A stretch of 64,000 nucleotides of DNA, taken from Glycocaulis abyssi (lineage in GTDB: Bacteria > Pseudomonadota > Alphaproteobacteria > Caulobacterales > Maricaulaceae). A program made the translations under genes and the position numbers. The stretch is from positions 1,575,001-1,639,000 of the forward strand of contig NZ_CP163421.1 in assembly GCF_041429775.1 (NCBI RefSeq), in the 5' to 3' direction. Below, piece by piece: positions 15,627-23,899 of this stretch. Each line of letters starts with the position of its first letter. Position 1 is the stretch's first letter. The notes below the pieces were generated by a model. That model made no database searches and was not told the DNA's origin. It worked only from the letters and a program-made list of their open reading frames with translations.

Positions 15627-16001
15627 TCAGGCGGTTTCGTTGATAAGCCCGCCAGTCTCGTTCTGCAGGAAGGAGACAAGATCACCGAAGCTTTCCGGCG
15701 GCCAGCGGCGAAGCGTTTCACCGGTGTCAGGGTCCATGAGCTTGTAGATGAAGCGGCCGGCCTTGTCCTCGTCTCGTTCGATCTGGAGCCGGGTACGCCC
15801 ATTGGCGCTGAGCTCGGCGCGCATCCTTTCTATGGCTTCGCTCTGGCGCAAGGTGTCGCGGGAATCTGAACCGGGCTGGCGCGTACCGGCCTCAACCGGC
15901 GGAACCACATTCGGTTCGGCGCTGACAGGCGCGGTGCTCATGGCTATGCCGCTGACCGGCACAACGAGCTCTCGCCCTGATATGGGAACTATAGCATTCA
16001 T
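15627..16001 (-). CDS. flaG: FlaG-family flagellar protein
   Basis: A 124-residue protein. The N-terminal half is a low-complexity linker rich in Pro, Val and Ser. The C-terminal half has the FlaG pattern: helix SEAIERMRAEL, strand TRLQIERDEDKAGRFIYKLM, the turn DPDTGETLRRWPPE and helix FGDLVSFLQ. FlaG proteins influence filament length in other bacteria. It lies between two flagellin genes on the same strand, with a terminator on each side, so it probably has its own promoter, which I could not identify. Confidence 0.8.
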   Translation of the reverse strand: MNAIVPISGRELVVPVSGIAMSTAPVSAEPNVVPPVEAGTRQPGSDSRDTLRQSEAIERMRAELSANGRTRLQIERDEDKAGRFIYKLMDPDTGETLRRWPPESFGDLVSFLQNETGGLINETA

Positions 16002-16095
16002 AACGTCACCTGGCTGGCGCTCCTATCTGCAGACGCCCCCATTCCCCCTAAAAATTCCGATCCTTTTCGTCGCCCGCGGGCTGCAAGATCCTTCA

Positions 16096-16140
16096 GAAAA
16101 GAAAGCGGCGGAGGCAGAACCCCACGTAATGCCCCCGCCA
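16096..16140 (-). terminator. Terminator after flagellin 2
   Basis: On the minus strand GGCGGGGGCA and TGCCTCCGCC form a ten-base stem around a 13-base loop, followed by GCTTTCTTTTC. Confidence 0.65.
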
Positions 16141-16157
16141 CTCTCCCCACCACTAAC

Positions 16158-16985
16158 CTAGCGGAAGAAGCCCAGCACCGTGGACGGTGCAGAGTTGGCA
16201 ATCGACAGCGCCTGGATGCCAAGCTGCTGCTTGACCTGCAGGGACTGCAGACGGGCCGATTCCTTCGCGAGATCGGCGTCGACAAGGTTGCCGATACCCT
16301 TTTCAAGGCTGTCGGAAAGCTTGCTGACGAACGTTTTGTGGATTTCCAGCGACTTCGAACCCGTGCCCAGACGCGACAGCGCCGAGTTCAGGTTGGTCAG
16401 GGCCGACTCGATGGCCGTGACGGCTGCAGTCGCATCGGACTGAGACGCGATATCCGTACCACCGGACAGGCCGATAATGGTGCCGGACAGCGACAGGTCT
16501 TCGTCTGTCACGCTGATCGTGTTGGTGCCCTTGGCATTGGCCAGAGCCGAAATGCCGCCGGACATCGAACCGTCGATCAGGTTGGAGCCATTGAACTCGG
16601 CGTTTTCCACGATCGTCGAGATCTGGTCACGCAGAGCCTTGAAGTCTTCGCTGAGAGCCGTACGCGACGCACTGTCCAGCGACACGTCCGACGCAGCCAG
16701 CGCCTTTTCCTTCATCTCGATCAGAAGATCGGAGATGGCGTCACCGGCCGCCAGACTGACGTCGACAACAGAGATGGCAAGGTCGAGGGAGTTGTTGACA
16801 GCCCGCAGGCCGCCGACTTCCGCACGCATGTTCTGGGCGATGGCGTAGATGCCACCATTGTCCTTGGCAGACGCGACCGACAGACCGGTGTTGATCCGGT
16901 TCTGAACGGTTTGCAGTTCCTGATTGGTGCGGTTGAGGTTTTGCAGGGCGACCATCGCGCCCACATTGGTATTTACACTAGCCAT
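16158..16985 (-). CDS. Flagellin (copy 2, FljK/FljL-like)
   Basis: A 275-residue flagellin starting ASVNTNVGAMVALQNLNRTN and ending LQVKQQLGIQALSIANSAPS with a terminal FFR. It has the alphaproteobacterial short central domain. ATG 16985 follows AAGGAG at a seven-base spacing, and a sigma-54 promoter (17061-17075) plus three palindromic enhancer-like sites lie upstream, the strongest control region in the cluster, which suggests a major filament subunit. It is very similar to the copy at 17340-18170, pointing to a tandem duplication. Likely O-glycosylated with pseudaminic acid by FlmG. Confidence 0.95.
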   Translation of the reverse strand: MASVNTNVGAMVALQNLNRTNQELQTVQNRINTGLSVASAKDNGGIYAIAQNMRAEVGGLRAVNNSLDLAISVVDVSLAAGDAISDLLIEMKEKALAASDVSLDSASRTALSEDFKALRDQISTIVENAEFNGSNLIDGSMSGGISALANAKGTNTISVTDEDLSLSGTIIGLSGGTDIASQSDATAAVTAIESALTNLNSALSRLGTGSKSLEIHKTFVSKLSDSLEKGIGNLVDADLAKESARLQSLQVKQQLGIQALSIANSAPSTVLGFFR

Positions 16986-17060
16986 TTCTTGGCTCCTTTT
17001 CACGTTCTATGGTGTGACGCGCGTTTTGCGTGCCAGGTCTTCTGACCCGGAGGGCTCCCA

Positions 17061-17075
17061 GCAAGGGTGGGGCCA
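17061..17075 (-). promoter_or_regulatory. Sigma-54 promoter of flagellin 2
   Basis: Minus strand TGGCCC-CACCC-TTGC, the same -24/-12 pattern as for flagellin 1, 76 bases upstream of the start codon. Confidence 0.75.
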
Positions 17076-17162
17076 AAACGAATCACTTGAATGCAAAAAT
17101 CAGAAAACCCTATTAATTTCACGTGGTTATAAATATCAGCAAAACCTGAACGTGAAGCACGG

Positions 17163-17230
17163 ACGGCAAATTATGCCGGGCAGACCCCCAAAAGCCCGGC
17201 AGAACTTGCCGGGCAGGCAGTTTTTGCCGG
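17163..17230. promoter_or_regulatory. Cluster of three FlbD (ftr)-like palindromes
   Basis: Three similar palindromes lie about 90-155 bases upstream of the flagellin 2 sigma-54 box: ACGGCAAATTATGCCGGG (17163-17180), GCCCGGCA-GAAC-TTGCCGGGC (from 17194, the best, with 8-base arms) and GGCAGTTTTTGCCGG (17216-17230). They match the ftr pattern used by FlbD to activate sigma-54 flagellar promoters in Caulobacter. Confidence 0.6.
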
Positions 17231-17297
17231 TTATCGAATCACTAAAATTTACGACGAATCAGCGATTTATTGATGAAATGCTAACGCCGTTCGCGAG

Positions 17298-17327
17298 CAA
17301 AAAAGGGCCGCCCCGAAGAGCGGCCCT
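17298..17327 (-). terminator. Terminator after flagellin 3
   Basis: Minus strand AGGGCCGC-loop-GCGGCCCT followed by TTTTTTG, 13 bases after the flagellin stop. Confidence 0.85.
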
Positions 17328-17339
17328 GGTTTTCTGCCC

Positions 17340-18170
17340 CTACCGGAAGAAGCTGAGAACGGACTGCGGCGCAGAGTTGGCAATCGACAAAGCCTGAATG
17401 CCAAGCTGCTGCTTGACCTGCAGGGATTGAAGTTTGGCCAACTCCTTGGCCATGTCCGCATCGACAAGGTTGCCGATACCGCTTTCCAGAGCGTCAGAGA
17501 GTTTGGTGACGAACGTCTGATGGATCTCCAGCGCCTTTGATTTGGTGCCCAGACGCGCAAGCGCGCTGTTCACGTTCTCCAGCGAGGTGGCGATCTGCGA
17601 GGCGATATCCGAAGCGGCGCTCGCTGTACCGAACGAGGCCGTCGAGGTGATCGTCACGATGGTGCCGGAGAGCGAAAGATTCTCCGTTCCCACCGTGATC
17701 GTCTTCGAACCGTCCGAGTTCGCCAGAGCGATAAAGCCGTTCGTTGCACTGCCATCGATCAGGTTGAGGCCGTTGAACTCGGCATTCTCGACGATTGTCG
17801 CGATCTGGTCGCGCAATGCCTTGAAGTCCTCGTTCAGGGCGACCCGGCTGGGCGAATCCAGCGACGTGTCGCCGGCTGCCAGAGCCTTTTCCTTCATCTC
17901 GATGAGCAGATCAGAAATTGCCTCGCCCGCGGCCAGGGTGACATCCACTGTTGAGATGCCGCGGTTCAGACTGTCCTGAACGACACCATACGCGCTCACA
18001 TCCGCCCGCATACGCTGGGCAATGGCGTAGATGCCGCCATTATCCTTCGCGTTTGCGACGCTCAAGCCGGTATTGATCCGGTTTTGCGTGGTTTGCAGTT
18101 GCATATTGGTCTTGTTCAGGTTCTGCAGGGCCACCATGGACCCATAGTTCGTGTTCACGGAATTTGTCAT
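17340..18170 (-). CDS. Flagellin (copy 3, FljK/FljL-like)
   Basis: A 276-residue flagellin, start TNSVNTNYGSMVALQNLNKT, C-terminus KQQLGIQALSIANSAPQ ending FFR. D0/D1 coiled-coil ends are nearly identical to copy 2, while the central residues 120-200 differ more. ATG 18170 follows GGAGGAACCCCAC. A sigma-54 site (18229-18243) lies 59 bases upstream, and ftr-like palindromes are found at 18321 and 18382. It has its own terminator. Having several flagellins that differ mainly in the exposed region is the normal state in Caulobacter relatives. Confidence 0.95.
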   Translation of the reverse strand: MTNSVNTNYGSMVALQNLNKTNMQLQTTQNRINTGLSVANAKDNGGIYAIAQRMRADVSAYGVVQDSLNRGISTVDVTLAAGEAISDLLIEMKEKALAAGDTSLDSPSRVALNEDFKALRDQIATIVENAEFNGLNLIDGSATNGFIALANSDGSKTITVGTENLSLSGTIVTITSTASFGTASAASDIASQIATSLENVNSALARLGTKSKALEIHQTFVTKLSDALESGIGNLVDADMAKELAKLQSLQVKQQLGIQALSIANSAPQSVLSFFR

Positions 18171-18228
18171 TGTGGGGTTCCTCCATTCTGGAAGTGGGTA
18201 AGGGACGTTTTGTCCTGCCCTGCCTTGC

Positions 18229-18243
18229 GCAAACCCCGTGCCG
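18229..18243 (-). promoter_or_regulatory. Sigma-54 promoter of flagellin 3
   Basis: Minus strand CGGCAC-GGGGT-TTGC, one mismatch to TGGCAC-N5-TTGC, 59 bases before the start codon. Confidence 0.75.
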
Positions 18244-18320
18244 TTTGACACCGCGATGCCACCCGGTCAGCTGCTTGTTTTCAATAGGGAATATAGCGCC
18301 AGCCCAATCCGCCGCGCGCG

Positions 18321-18398
18321 CCCGGCCAAAACTGCCGGACGCAATCTGGTCTGTGGGCAAAATGCGCCGCCTGAACAGCGCGCAGCCAAAACGGCCGG
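18321..18398. promoter_or_regulatory. Two ftr-like palindromes upstream of flagellin 3
   Basis: CCCGGCCAAAACTGCCGGA (18321-18339) and GCAGCCAAAACGGCCGG (18382-18398) resemble the flagellin 2 enhancer-like sites and lie 80-155 bases upstream of the sigma-54 box. Confidence 0.45.
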
Positions 18399-18442
18399 AG
18401 GACGCATCCGGCCCCTGTCAGATGTCCCGGCTCGAAAATCCG

Positions 18443-18817
18443 TCAGGCGGCGCTGGCTGCGCCCTGCCCCTGGGGTGCCAGGCCCTGCATGATGGTGCGG
18501 TTGATCTCCACCAGTGTGTCGACCGCATCATTGTCGCGGATCGCCTCGCTGGTCTGGCGCGAGACGAAGATGGAGAGCGAGATGATCGCCGCGCGCAGCG
18601 ACTCGGGCAGCTTGTTGTCCTCGCTGGAACAATCGGCGGCAAAGGCCGTCCACATGCGCCGGTTCCAGTCGAGCGCATCGGCGCGTTTTGACAGCTCGGA
18701 CGGCCCGCACTCGCGCGCCACCATCAGGGCGCGGGTCACCTGCCCGAACAGACGGTACTCCGCCGAACGCGGATCTTCTGTGCGGGCTGCCGTGGTCTGG
18801 TAGGCTTGGTAGGACAT
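18443..18817 (-). CDS. flaF: Flagellin biosynthesis regulator FlaF
   Basis: A 124-residue all-helical protein typical of FlaF: N-terminal SYQAYQTTAARTEDPRSAEY, then the region LDWNRRMWTAFAADC and LPESLRAAIISLSIFV. In Caulobacter FlaF is needed for flagellin synthesis and secretion and works against FlbT. It is eight bases downstream of flbT on the same strand, so the two form an operon reading toward the flagellin genes. A Gly/Ala/Gln tail follows the conserved domain. Confidence 0.92.
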   Translation of the reverse strand: MSYQAYQTTAARTEDPRSAEYRLFGQVTRALMVARECGPSELSKRADALDWNRRMWTAFAADCSSEDNKLPESLRAAIISLSIFVSRQTSEAIRDNDAVDTLVEINRTIMQGLAPQGQGAASAA

Positions 18818-18825
18818 GGAACGGT

Positions 18826-19236
18826 CTAACCCTTCGACGCGGCCGGTGCACGGCCCGTGCGCTGATCTTCGTAGCTGATGAGTTTGCGGCAGCGGATGAG
18901 CGCCTTGTAGAAGTCGCCGGCCATGACATCGCGGCTGACCGACACGCAGTCCGCCAGCACTTCGGGATTGGTCAGCGCGTTCATGAACTCTGTCATGCGC
19001 AGCACGAACTGGTCGTAAACGGCCCCTTCGGCCCGCCCTTCCAGATACATCATCATCACGGGGAAATAGATGCGCCGCGCGGGGCTGTCGGCCTCATGCT
19101 CCTGCATGATGTCCTTTTCGCGCAGGACCGATGCCTTGTTCTGCAGCACCAGCGTGGCCCGGCGGTCGCCATTTTCCACAACCGCCCCGTTTAGCACGAA
19201 TTTCTCGCCCGGTTTCAAGGATAGCTTGAGCGGCAT
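18826..19236 (-). CDS. flbT: Flagellin mRNA regulator FlbT
   Basis: A 136-residue protein matching FlbT throughout: start PLKLSLKPGEKFVLNGAVVE, central RATLVLQNKASVLREKDIM and ARRIYFPVMMMYLEG. In Caulobacter FlbT binds the 5' leader of flagellin mRNA and reduces its translation until the hook is complete. It is divergent from flmG across a 184-base region with a CtrA-like box. Its pairing with FlaF and the three flagellins indicates that the same post-transcriptional checkpoint exists here. Confidence 0.93.
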   Translation of the reverse strand: MPLKLSLKPGEKFVLNGAVVENGDRRATLVLQNKASVLREKDIMQEHEADSPARRIYFPVMMMYLEGRAEGAVYDQFVLRMTEFMNALTNPEVLADCVSVSRDVMAGDFYKALIRCRKLISYEDQRTGRAPAASKG

Positions 19237-19349
19237 GGAACGACCCCCTTAACAGTTCTTGCAGGTATGCAGCCCTGTTGCACGCGATGTTGTCCAAACG
19301 GGGTGAACAAAGCGTTGCTCACGCAACATAAATTGCACATCGCCAATCG

Positions 19350-19364
19350 TTAGCAGCTTCTTAA
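19350..19364. promoter_or_regulatory. CtrA-like box between flbT and flmG
   Basis: TTAG-CAGCTTC-TTAA has the N7 spacing of the CtrA consensus with one mismatch. It lies in the divergent region and could serve either gene. Confidence 0.4.
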
Positions 19365-19420
19365 GCGAAGCAGGGCTGTTTCGGCATTGTTACACTTCCA
19401 GCGACGGGCAGGGCCAGACA

Positions 19421-21211
19421 ATGACGATGCTTCTCGATCTTGATGCAGAACTCGCCAAGGGTGTGGAGGAGGTTATCAACCCGTCCGAAGAGGCGCGGGC
19501 CGCCAGCATACCCGGCCTTGATCTTGATGCCAGCCCGGCTGCGAAATCCGATCCGAAAGTCGCCGCGCGCCTGCGCCGGGCCATGGGTCTGGTCGATGAC
19601 GGCAAGGCAGCCGAGGGCGCACGCATCATCCTGAAACTGCTGGACACCCACCCGGACCATCCGGTCGTGAACCAGGCCATGGGCATGGCGCTGGAACATC
19701 TGGGCCGGCTGTCAAAGGCGCTGGAATTTTATGAGCGGGCGCTGCAGCGCGACCCGTCAAATGCGGAAGTCTACAAGAGCCTCGGCATGCTGGCCTCCAA
19801 GCTGGGCCTCTTGCCGACGGCAGAAAAATTCATGCGCATCTATCTGAAGATTGCCCCCGATGCGAAGGGCGGCACCGTACAGCTGGCCGGCATTTTGCGC
19901 GATCAGGCAAAGTTCGAGGACGCGATCGAGCTGTTGCGTCAGGCGATCTACGGCGATCAGGAAAACGCCGATCTGTGGAATGCGATGGGCACGACGGTGA
20001 TGGAAAGCGGCGAAGCCGCCGAGGCTATCACCTTCCATGCCGAAGCGCTGCGGTTGCGGCCCGGCTATGCGCGCGCTGCACATAACCTGGCCCATGCGCT
20101 GGAACTGACCGGAGATGTCGAAGGCGCGCTGACCCATTTCAAGGCAGCCATAGACAGCGCCGAAGCAGAGGCGGACCGGGTAATTTCCACCCATGGCTAT
20201 TCCCACACCCTCCTGTCTGCCGGGCGGCTGCCCGAAGGCTGGGAACTCTATCAGGCGCGCCTGAACATGCATTACCGCTTCGCCACCAACTTCCTCATCC
20301 CGGCGCGGCCATGGGATGGCGCTGACCGGGCGGAGCTGAAGGGCAAAACGCTGGTTGTCGTCGGTGAGCAGGGGGTTGGCGACGAAGTGCTCTTCGCCAA
20401 CACCTTCCATGACGCACAAGAAGCGGTTGGACCGGACGGTGAGCTGCGTATCGCCTGCGAGAAACGCCTGGTGCCGCTCATGCAGCGTTCCTTCCCCAAT
20501 GCCCGTGTCGAGCGCCACTACACGGTCGAACGCGAAGGCCGCCAGCATCGCCACGCGCCGGACCTGTTCAAGGACGGCAAGGTCAATCTGTGGGCACCAG
20601 CGGGGAATCTGTGCCGCGCCTTTCGCGCCAGCACCGATGACTTCCCCTCGCAGGCAGGCTTTCTGACTGCCGATCCGGCCCGTGTCGAACGATTCCGCGA
20701 ACAGCTGGCCGCACTGGGGCCGGGCCGCAAGGTCGGCATTCTGTGGAAATCGCTGAAAATGAACGCGGCACGCTCCAAGCACTTTGCGCCGTTCGAGATG
20801 TGGAAGCCGGTCCTGAAAACGCCTGGAGCCATTTTCATCAACCTGCAGTATGGCGAGGTGGACGAGGAGCTGGCCGAGGCCGAGGCCCGGTTCGGTGTGA
20901 AAATCCATCAGCTGCAAGGCATTGATCTGAAAGACGATCTCGACGGCGTTGCGGCGCTGGGCAAGGCTTGTGACCTCGTCATGGGCCCGATGAACGCCAC
21001 CACAAACCTGACGGCGGCCGTCGGCGGCCTGGTCTGGTTCATCCGGCCGATCAATGTGGCCTGGACCATGCTGGGGGAGCCGGAAATGCTCTGGTATCCC
21101 GGCAGCCGCACCTTTGCCGGCGAACGCTATCGCGACTGGGCTGGCGGCATGAAGCGGATGGCGGGCGAGTTCAGGGCATTTGTCGACGCGCACGCCCGCA
21201 ACGCCGCCTGA
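19421..21211 (+). CDS. flmG: Flagellin O-glycosyltransferase FlmG-like (TPR plus GT domain)
   Basis: A 596-residue modular protein. Residues about 45-280 are tandem TPR units (VNQAMGMALEHLGRLSKALE, SNAEVYKSLGMLASKLG, ADLWNAMGTTVMESGEAAEA). Residues about 300-590 form a GT-B-like domain with the nucleotide-binding pattern KTLVVVGEQGVGDEVLFAN and the C-terminal GPMNATTNLTAAVGGLVWFI. This architecture matches FlmG of Caulobacter, whose TPR part binds flagellin and whose GT part transfers pseudaminic acid. It sits between flaF/flbT/flagellins and the pseFGHI operon, uniting acceptor, donor and transferase genes. Similar proteins have also been annotated as FlbA. Confidence 0.82.
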   Translation: MTMLLDLDAELAKGVEEVINPSEEARAASIPGLDLDASPAAKSDPKVAARLRRAMGLVDDGKAAEGARIILKLLDTHPDHPVVNQAMGMALEHLGRLSKALEFYERALQRDPSNAEVYKSLGMLASKLGLLPTAEKFMRIYLKIAPDAKGGTVQLAGILRDQAKFEDAIELLRQAIYGDQENADLWNAMGTTVMESGEAAEAITFHAEALRLRPGYARAAHNLAHALELTGDVEGALTHFKAAIDSAEAEADRVISTHGYSHTLLSAGRLPEGWELYQARLNMHYRFATNFLIPARPWDGADRAELKGKTLVVVGEQGVGDEVLFANTFHDAQEAVGPDGELRIACEKRLVPLMQRSFPNARVERHYTVEREGRQHRHAPDLFKDGKVNLWAPAGNLCRAFRASTDDFPSQAGFLTADPARVERFREQLAALGPGRKVGILWKSLKMNAARSKHFAPFEMWKPVLKTPGAIFINLQYGEVDEELAEAEARFGVKIHQLQGIDLKDDLDGVAALGKACDLVMGPMNATTNLTAAVGGLVWFIRPINVAWTMLGEPEMLWYPGSRTFAGERYRDWAGGMKRMAGEFRAFVDAHARNAA

Positions 21212-21232
21212 ACCCCGGCAGGGACGAACCCT

Positions 21233-22282
21233 TCAGCCTTCAAAATCGTCCCAGCTGCAAGGCTGGGCAAAGCGGACGGCCTTGGCCAGCTTCTGCCCCA
21301 TGATGGCGTCATAATGCCGGGGAGCGAGGCCATGGCCCGGCCGTACGCTGCGAACATCGTCCGGCCCGACCACCGCCCCAGCGGGCAAGTCGCGCACGAA
21401 ATAGAGCGAGCGGCGGAACTGCACATTGCCCTGCTCGCTGGCCTTCACCACATAATTGACCGAGCCGATGGCGCTGTGCGCAGCCTTCAGGGACCGGGCG
21501 AGACGGGCAAATTCCTCCGGCTCCAGCGAGAAGGCGGCATCAGGCCCGCCATCGCCGCGCGCGAGGGTGAAGTGCTTTTCCACCACGCTAGCGCCAAGCG
21601 CCACCGCCGCAATGGCGGTCGTATCCTCCAGCGTATGGTCTGACAGGCCCGCCAGCGTACCGAAACGGGCGGCCATGTCGGTCATGGTGGCAAGATTGTA
21701 GTCGGCTGCCGGGGCCGGGTAGCCGCTGACGCAGCGCAACAGGGTGATAGCCTGCGCACCATGGGCGCGCGCCGTCGCAACCGCTTCCGTTATGGCATCG
21801 ATATCTGCCATTCCGGTAGACATGATGAGGGGCTTGCCCGTCTGAGCCACGCGGCGGATCAGCGGCGTATCCACCAGTTCGAAGGAAGCGATCTTGTAGG
21901 CTGGCGCGCCCAGACTTTCGAGCAGGTTAACCGCCGTATGGTCAAAGGGCGAGGAGAAGATGGTGATGCCAGTCTTGCGGGCATGGGCGAACAGGGCCTC
22001 GTGCCAGTCCCACGGGGTCGAAGCCTCGGCATAGAGGTCGTAAAGCCGTCGCCCGGCCCAGAGGCCGTCGCGTATCGTGAATTCCGGGGCATCACTGTCC
22101 AGTGTGATGGTATCGGCGCGATAAGTCTGCAGCTTGACAGCATCGGCACCCGCAGCGAGAGCAGCATCGATCATCGCCAGCGCCCGGTCGAGCGAGCCAT
22201 TATGATTACCTGACAGCTCGGCGATCAGATAGGGCGGATGACCGGCACCGATATGGCGGCCATTGATCACGAAATCTGTCAT
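21233..22282 (-). CDS. pseI: Pseudaminic acid synthase PseI
   Basis: A 349-residue NeuB-family enzyme condensing 6-deoxy-AltdiNAc with phosphoenolpyruvate. It shows the N-terminal barrel motifs AELSGNHNGSLDRAL and AGADAVKLQTY, the central SDHTLEDTTAIAAVALGA segment, and a C-terminal SAF (antifreeze-like) domain with RSLYFVRDLPAGAVVGPDDV. The ATG at 22282 overlaps the pseH stop (ATGA), fixing the start; a longer frame to 22339 is a non-coding extension. It is the last gene of the pseFGHI operon. Confidence 0.93.
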   Translation of the reverse strand: MTDFVINGRHIGAGHPPYLIAELSGNHNGSLDRALAMIDAALAAGADAVKLQTYRADTITLDSDAPEFTIRDGLWAGRRLYDLYAEASTPWDWHEALFAHARKTGITIFSSPFDHTAVNLLESLGAPAYKIASFELVDTPLIRRVAQTGKPLIMSTGMADIDAITEAVATARAHGAQAITLLRCVSGYPAPAADYNLATMTDMAARFGTLAGLSDHTLEDTTAIAAVALGASVVEKHFTLARGDGGPDAAFSLEPEEFARLARSLKAAHSAIGSVNYVVKASEQGNVQFRRSLYFVRDLPAGAVVGPDDVRSVRPGHGLAPRHYDAIMGQKLAKAVRFAQPCSWDDFEG

Positions 22283-22857
22283 CTTGCCGGTCCCTGCTTG
22301 GTGATCCTGTCGAGGGCGGACTGACGCAGACCACCCCATTTACGCCGGTCTAAGGCCAGCCGGTAAATGTTTGCTTCCCGGTTCCCATCGACGATACGGG
22401 TCGCGGTCTCCACCGTGCGAAAACCGAAACGGGTGTGCAGATCGATGACGCGCGTATTGCTCTCCAGCACCTCGCATCGCAGGGTTTCCAGCGCGAGCGG
22501 CCCGAACGCGTATTCCAGTGCAAGCCATTCCATGCGCGAGCCGGTGCCGCGCGGCGCATCCGGGCTGGCATAGAAGGCCCATTCGGCCTCGCCCGCGATC
22601 TCGCCAATCCGGGTAAAACCGACCACGCCGCATGGTCCGTCAGGGGTCTCGAAGATGAAATAGCGCCGCGACAGGTCATCGCGTGTCTGTGACCACCAGC
22701 GCGCATGCTCGCCCGGTGTGATGACGTGCGTGGTGTACATGTTGGCCCGCACGGCAGACGCGTTGCGCCAGGAGAGCACGGCGTCCAGGTCCGCGTCCGT
22801 CATTGGCCGCAGCCAGGCGGAAGTTCTGATCGCAATGACGGCTTCAGACACGGGCAT
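22279..22857 (-). CDS. pseH: UDP-4-amino-sugar N-acetyltransferase PseH
   Basis: A 192-residue GNAT-family protein that acetylates the 4-amino group made by PseC. Recognisable features are the start region LRPMTDADLDAVLSWRN, the acetyl-CoA-binding segment EWAFYASPDAPRGTGSRMEW, and LRCEVLESNTRVIDLHTRFG typical of this subgroup. ATG 22857 follows GGAGGT and overlaps the pseG stop by 14 bases; the longer frame up to 23031 lies inside pseG and is not a coding extension. Four-base overlap with pseI downstream. Confidence 0.88.
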   Translation of the reverse strand: MPVSEAVIAIRTSAWLRPMTDADLDAVLSWRNASAVRANMYTTHVITPGEHARWWSQTRDDLSRRYFIFETPDGPCGVVGFTRIGEIAGEAEWAFYASPDAPRGTGSRMEWLALEYAFGPLALETLRCEVLESNTRVIDLHTRFGFRTVETATRIVDGNREANIYRLALDRRKWGGLRQSALDRITKQGPAR

Positions 22858-23899
22858 GCAATACCTCCGCCATCCGTTCCGCGCCCTGCCCGTCAACGAG
22901 AGCACCAGCCAGCACCGAGACCGCAGGCAGGACAGCGGGATCGGCCAGCCATCCCTCCAGCCCGGTGCGCAGCCTGTCCTGCCAGCCCGGCTGGCGCACA
23001 TCACCTGCGTAAAGACCTGCTCCGCTGGCATCGATGGCCTGCGCTGCGGCAGGCTGGTTATCGGCCAGTGACAGGACGAGGCTGGGCAGGCCGAGGCACA
23101 GGCGCTCCAGTGCCGTGCCGCCCGATGCGCCGATGGCGATGTCGCTCTGCGCCATCAGGCCGGCGAGATCGGGCAGATCGACGTGTAGACGGGCGGCAAA
23201 CCGGGCCCCGGCAAGCCGGGCCTCGATCGCGGCGCGATGCGGGGCGCTGCGCCCCAGCACCACGTCCAGCGCCAGCGTGTGCCGATCCAGCACCGGGCTG
23301 ATCACATCGAAAACCGCGCCGGTGACATTGTCGACATCGACCCCGCCCATGGCGAGCAGGAGCCGCTCCGGCCTTGGCGCCTCTGCCCGGCGCTTCAGGC
23401 TTTCTGGACGCCGGCTGGCGACAGCCGGGCGCAGCAGCGCAAAGCCCGCCCCGCAAAAAAGTCGGCAACCGGCTGGCAAGTGTAGCGCATAGGCTCCGGC
23501 CTGGCGGTGGATTCCGGAATCAAACAGCAGCGCACAGTCATGGGGCCGGTCCGCCAGATCGTCGATCACGCATATCCGTTCAGGGGCTTGCCCGCAGGCC
23601 CGTTCCCAGCGCGCATCAAGCCGGTAGTGATCGACCGCCAGCCAGCGCGGCTGCAGCTCTGCCACCAGGGCGGCAGTGGCCTGTGCATCCTCGCTCCAGC
23701 TGCTTAAAGGCGGCAGTTGATGCAAGTGATGGCCACGCCGGGCAATGAGCGAGAAGTCAAACCCCGGCGCCGCGTTGCACGCGAAATGGGCCTGCCATCC
23801 GCGAGCGGCAAGCGCATCGGCGAGGGTCAGGCAGCGCATGAGATGGCCTGCACCGCTGGCCAGCGAGGCATCAGGCCGGATGAGCAGGCGCGCCGTCAC
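22844..23899 (-). CDS. pseG: UDP-2,4-diacetamido-trideoxy-altropyranose hydrolase PseG
   Basis: A 351-residue GT-B-fold hydrolase related to MurG that removes UDP in the fourth pseudaminic-acid step. The start RLLIRPDASLASGAGHLMRC carries the glycine loop and the catalytic His of the GxGHxxR motif. The C-terminal nucleotide site is visible as SDIAIGASGGTALERLCLGL followed by PSLVLSLADNQ. The ATG overlaps the pseF stop by four bases, and the end overlaps pseH by 14. Confidence 0.92.
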   Translation of the reverse strand: MTARLLIRPDASLASGAGHLMRCLTLADALAARGWQAHFACNAAPGFDFSLIARRGHHLHQLPPLSSWSEDAQATAALVAELQPRWLAVDHYRLDARWERACGQAPERICVIDDLADRPHDCALLFDSGIHRQAGAYALHLPAGCRLFCGAGFALLRPAVASRRPESLKRRAEAPRPERLLLAMGGVDVDNVTGAVFDVISPVLDRHTLALDVVLGRSAPHRAAIEARLAGARFAARLHVDLPDLAGLMAQSDIAIGASGGTALERLCLGLPSLVLSLADNQPAAAQAIDASGAGLYAGDVRQPGWQDRLRTGLEGWLADPAVLPAVSVLAGALVDGQGAERMAEVLHARV

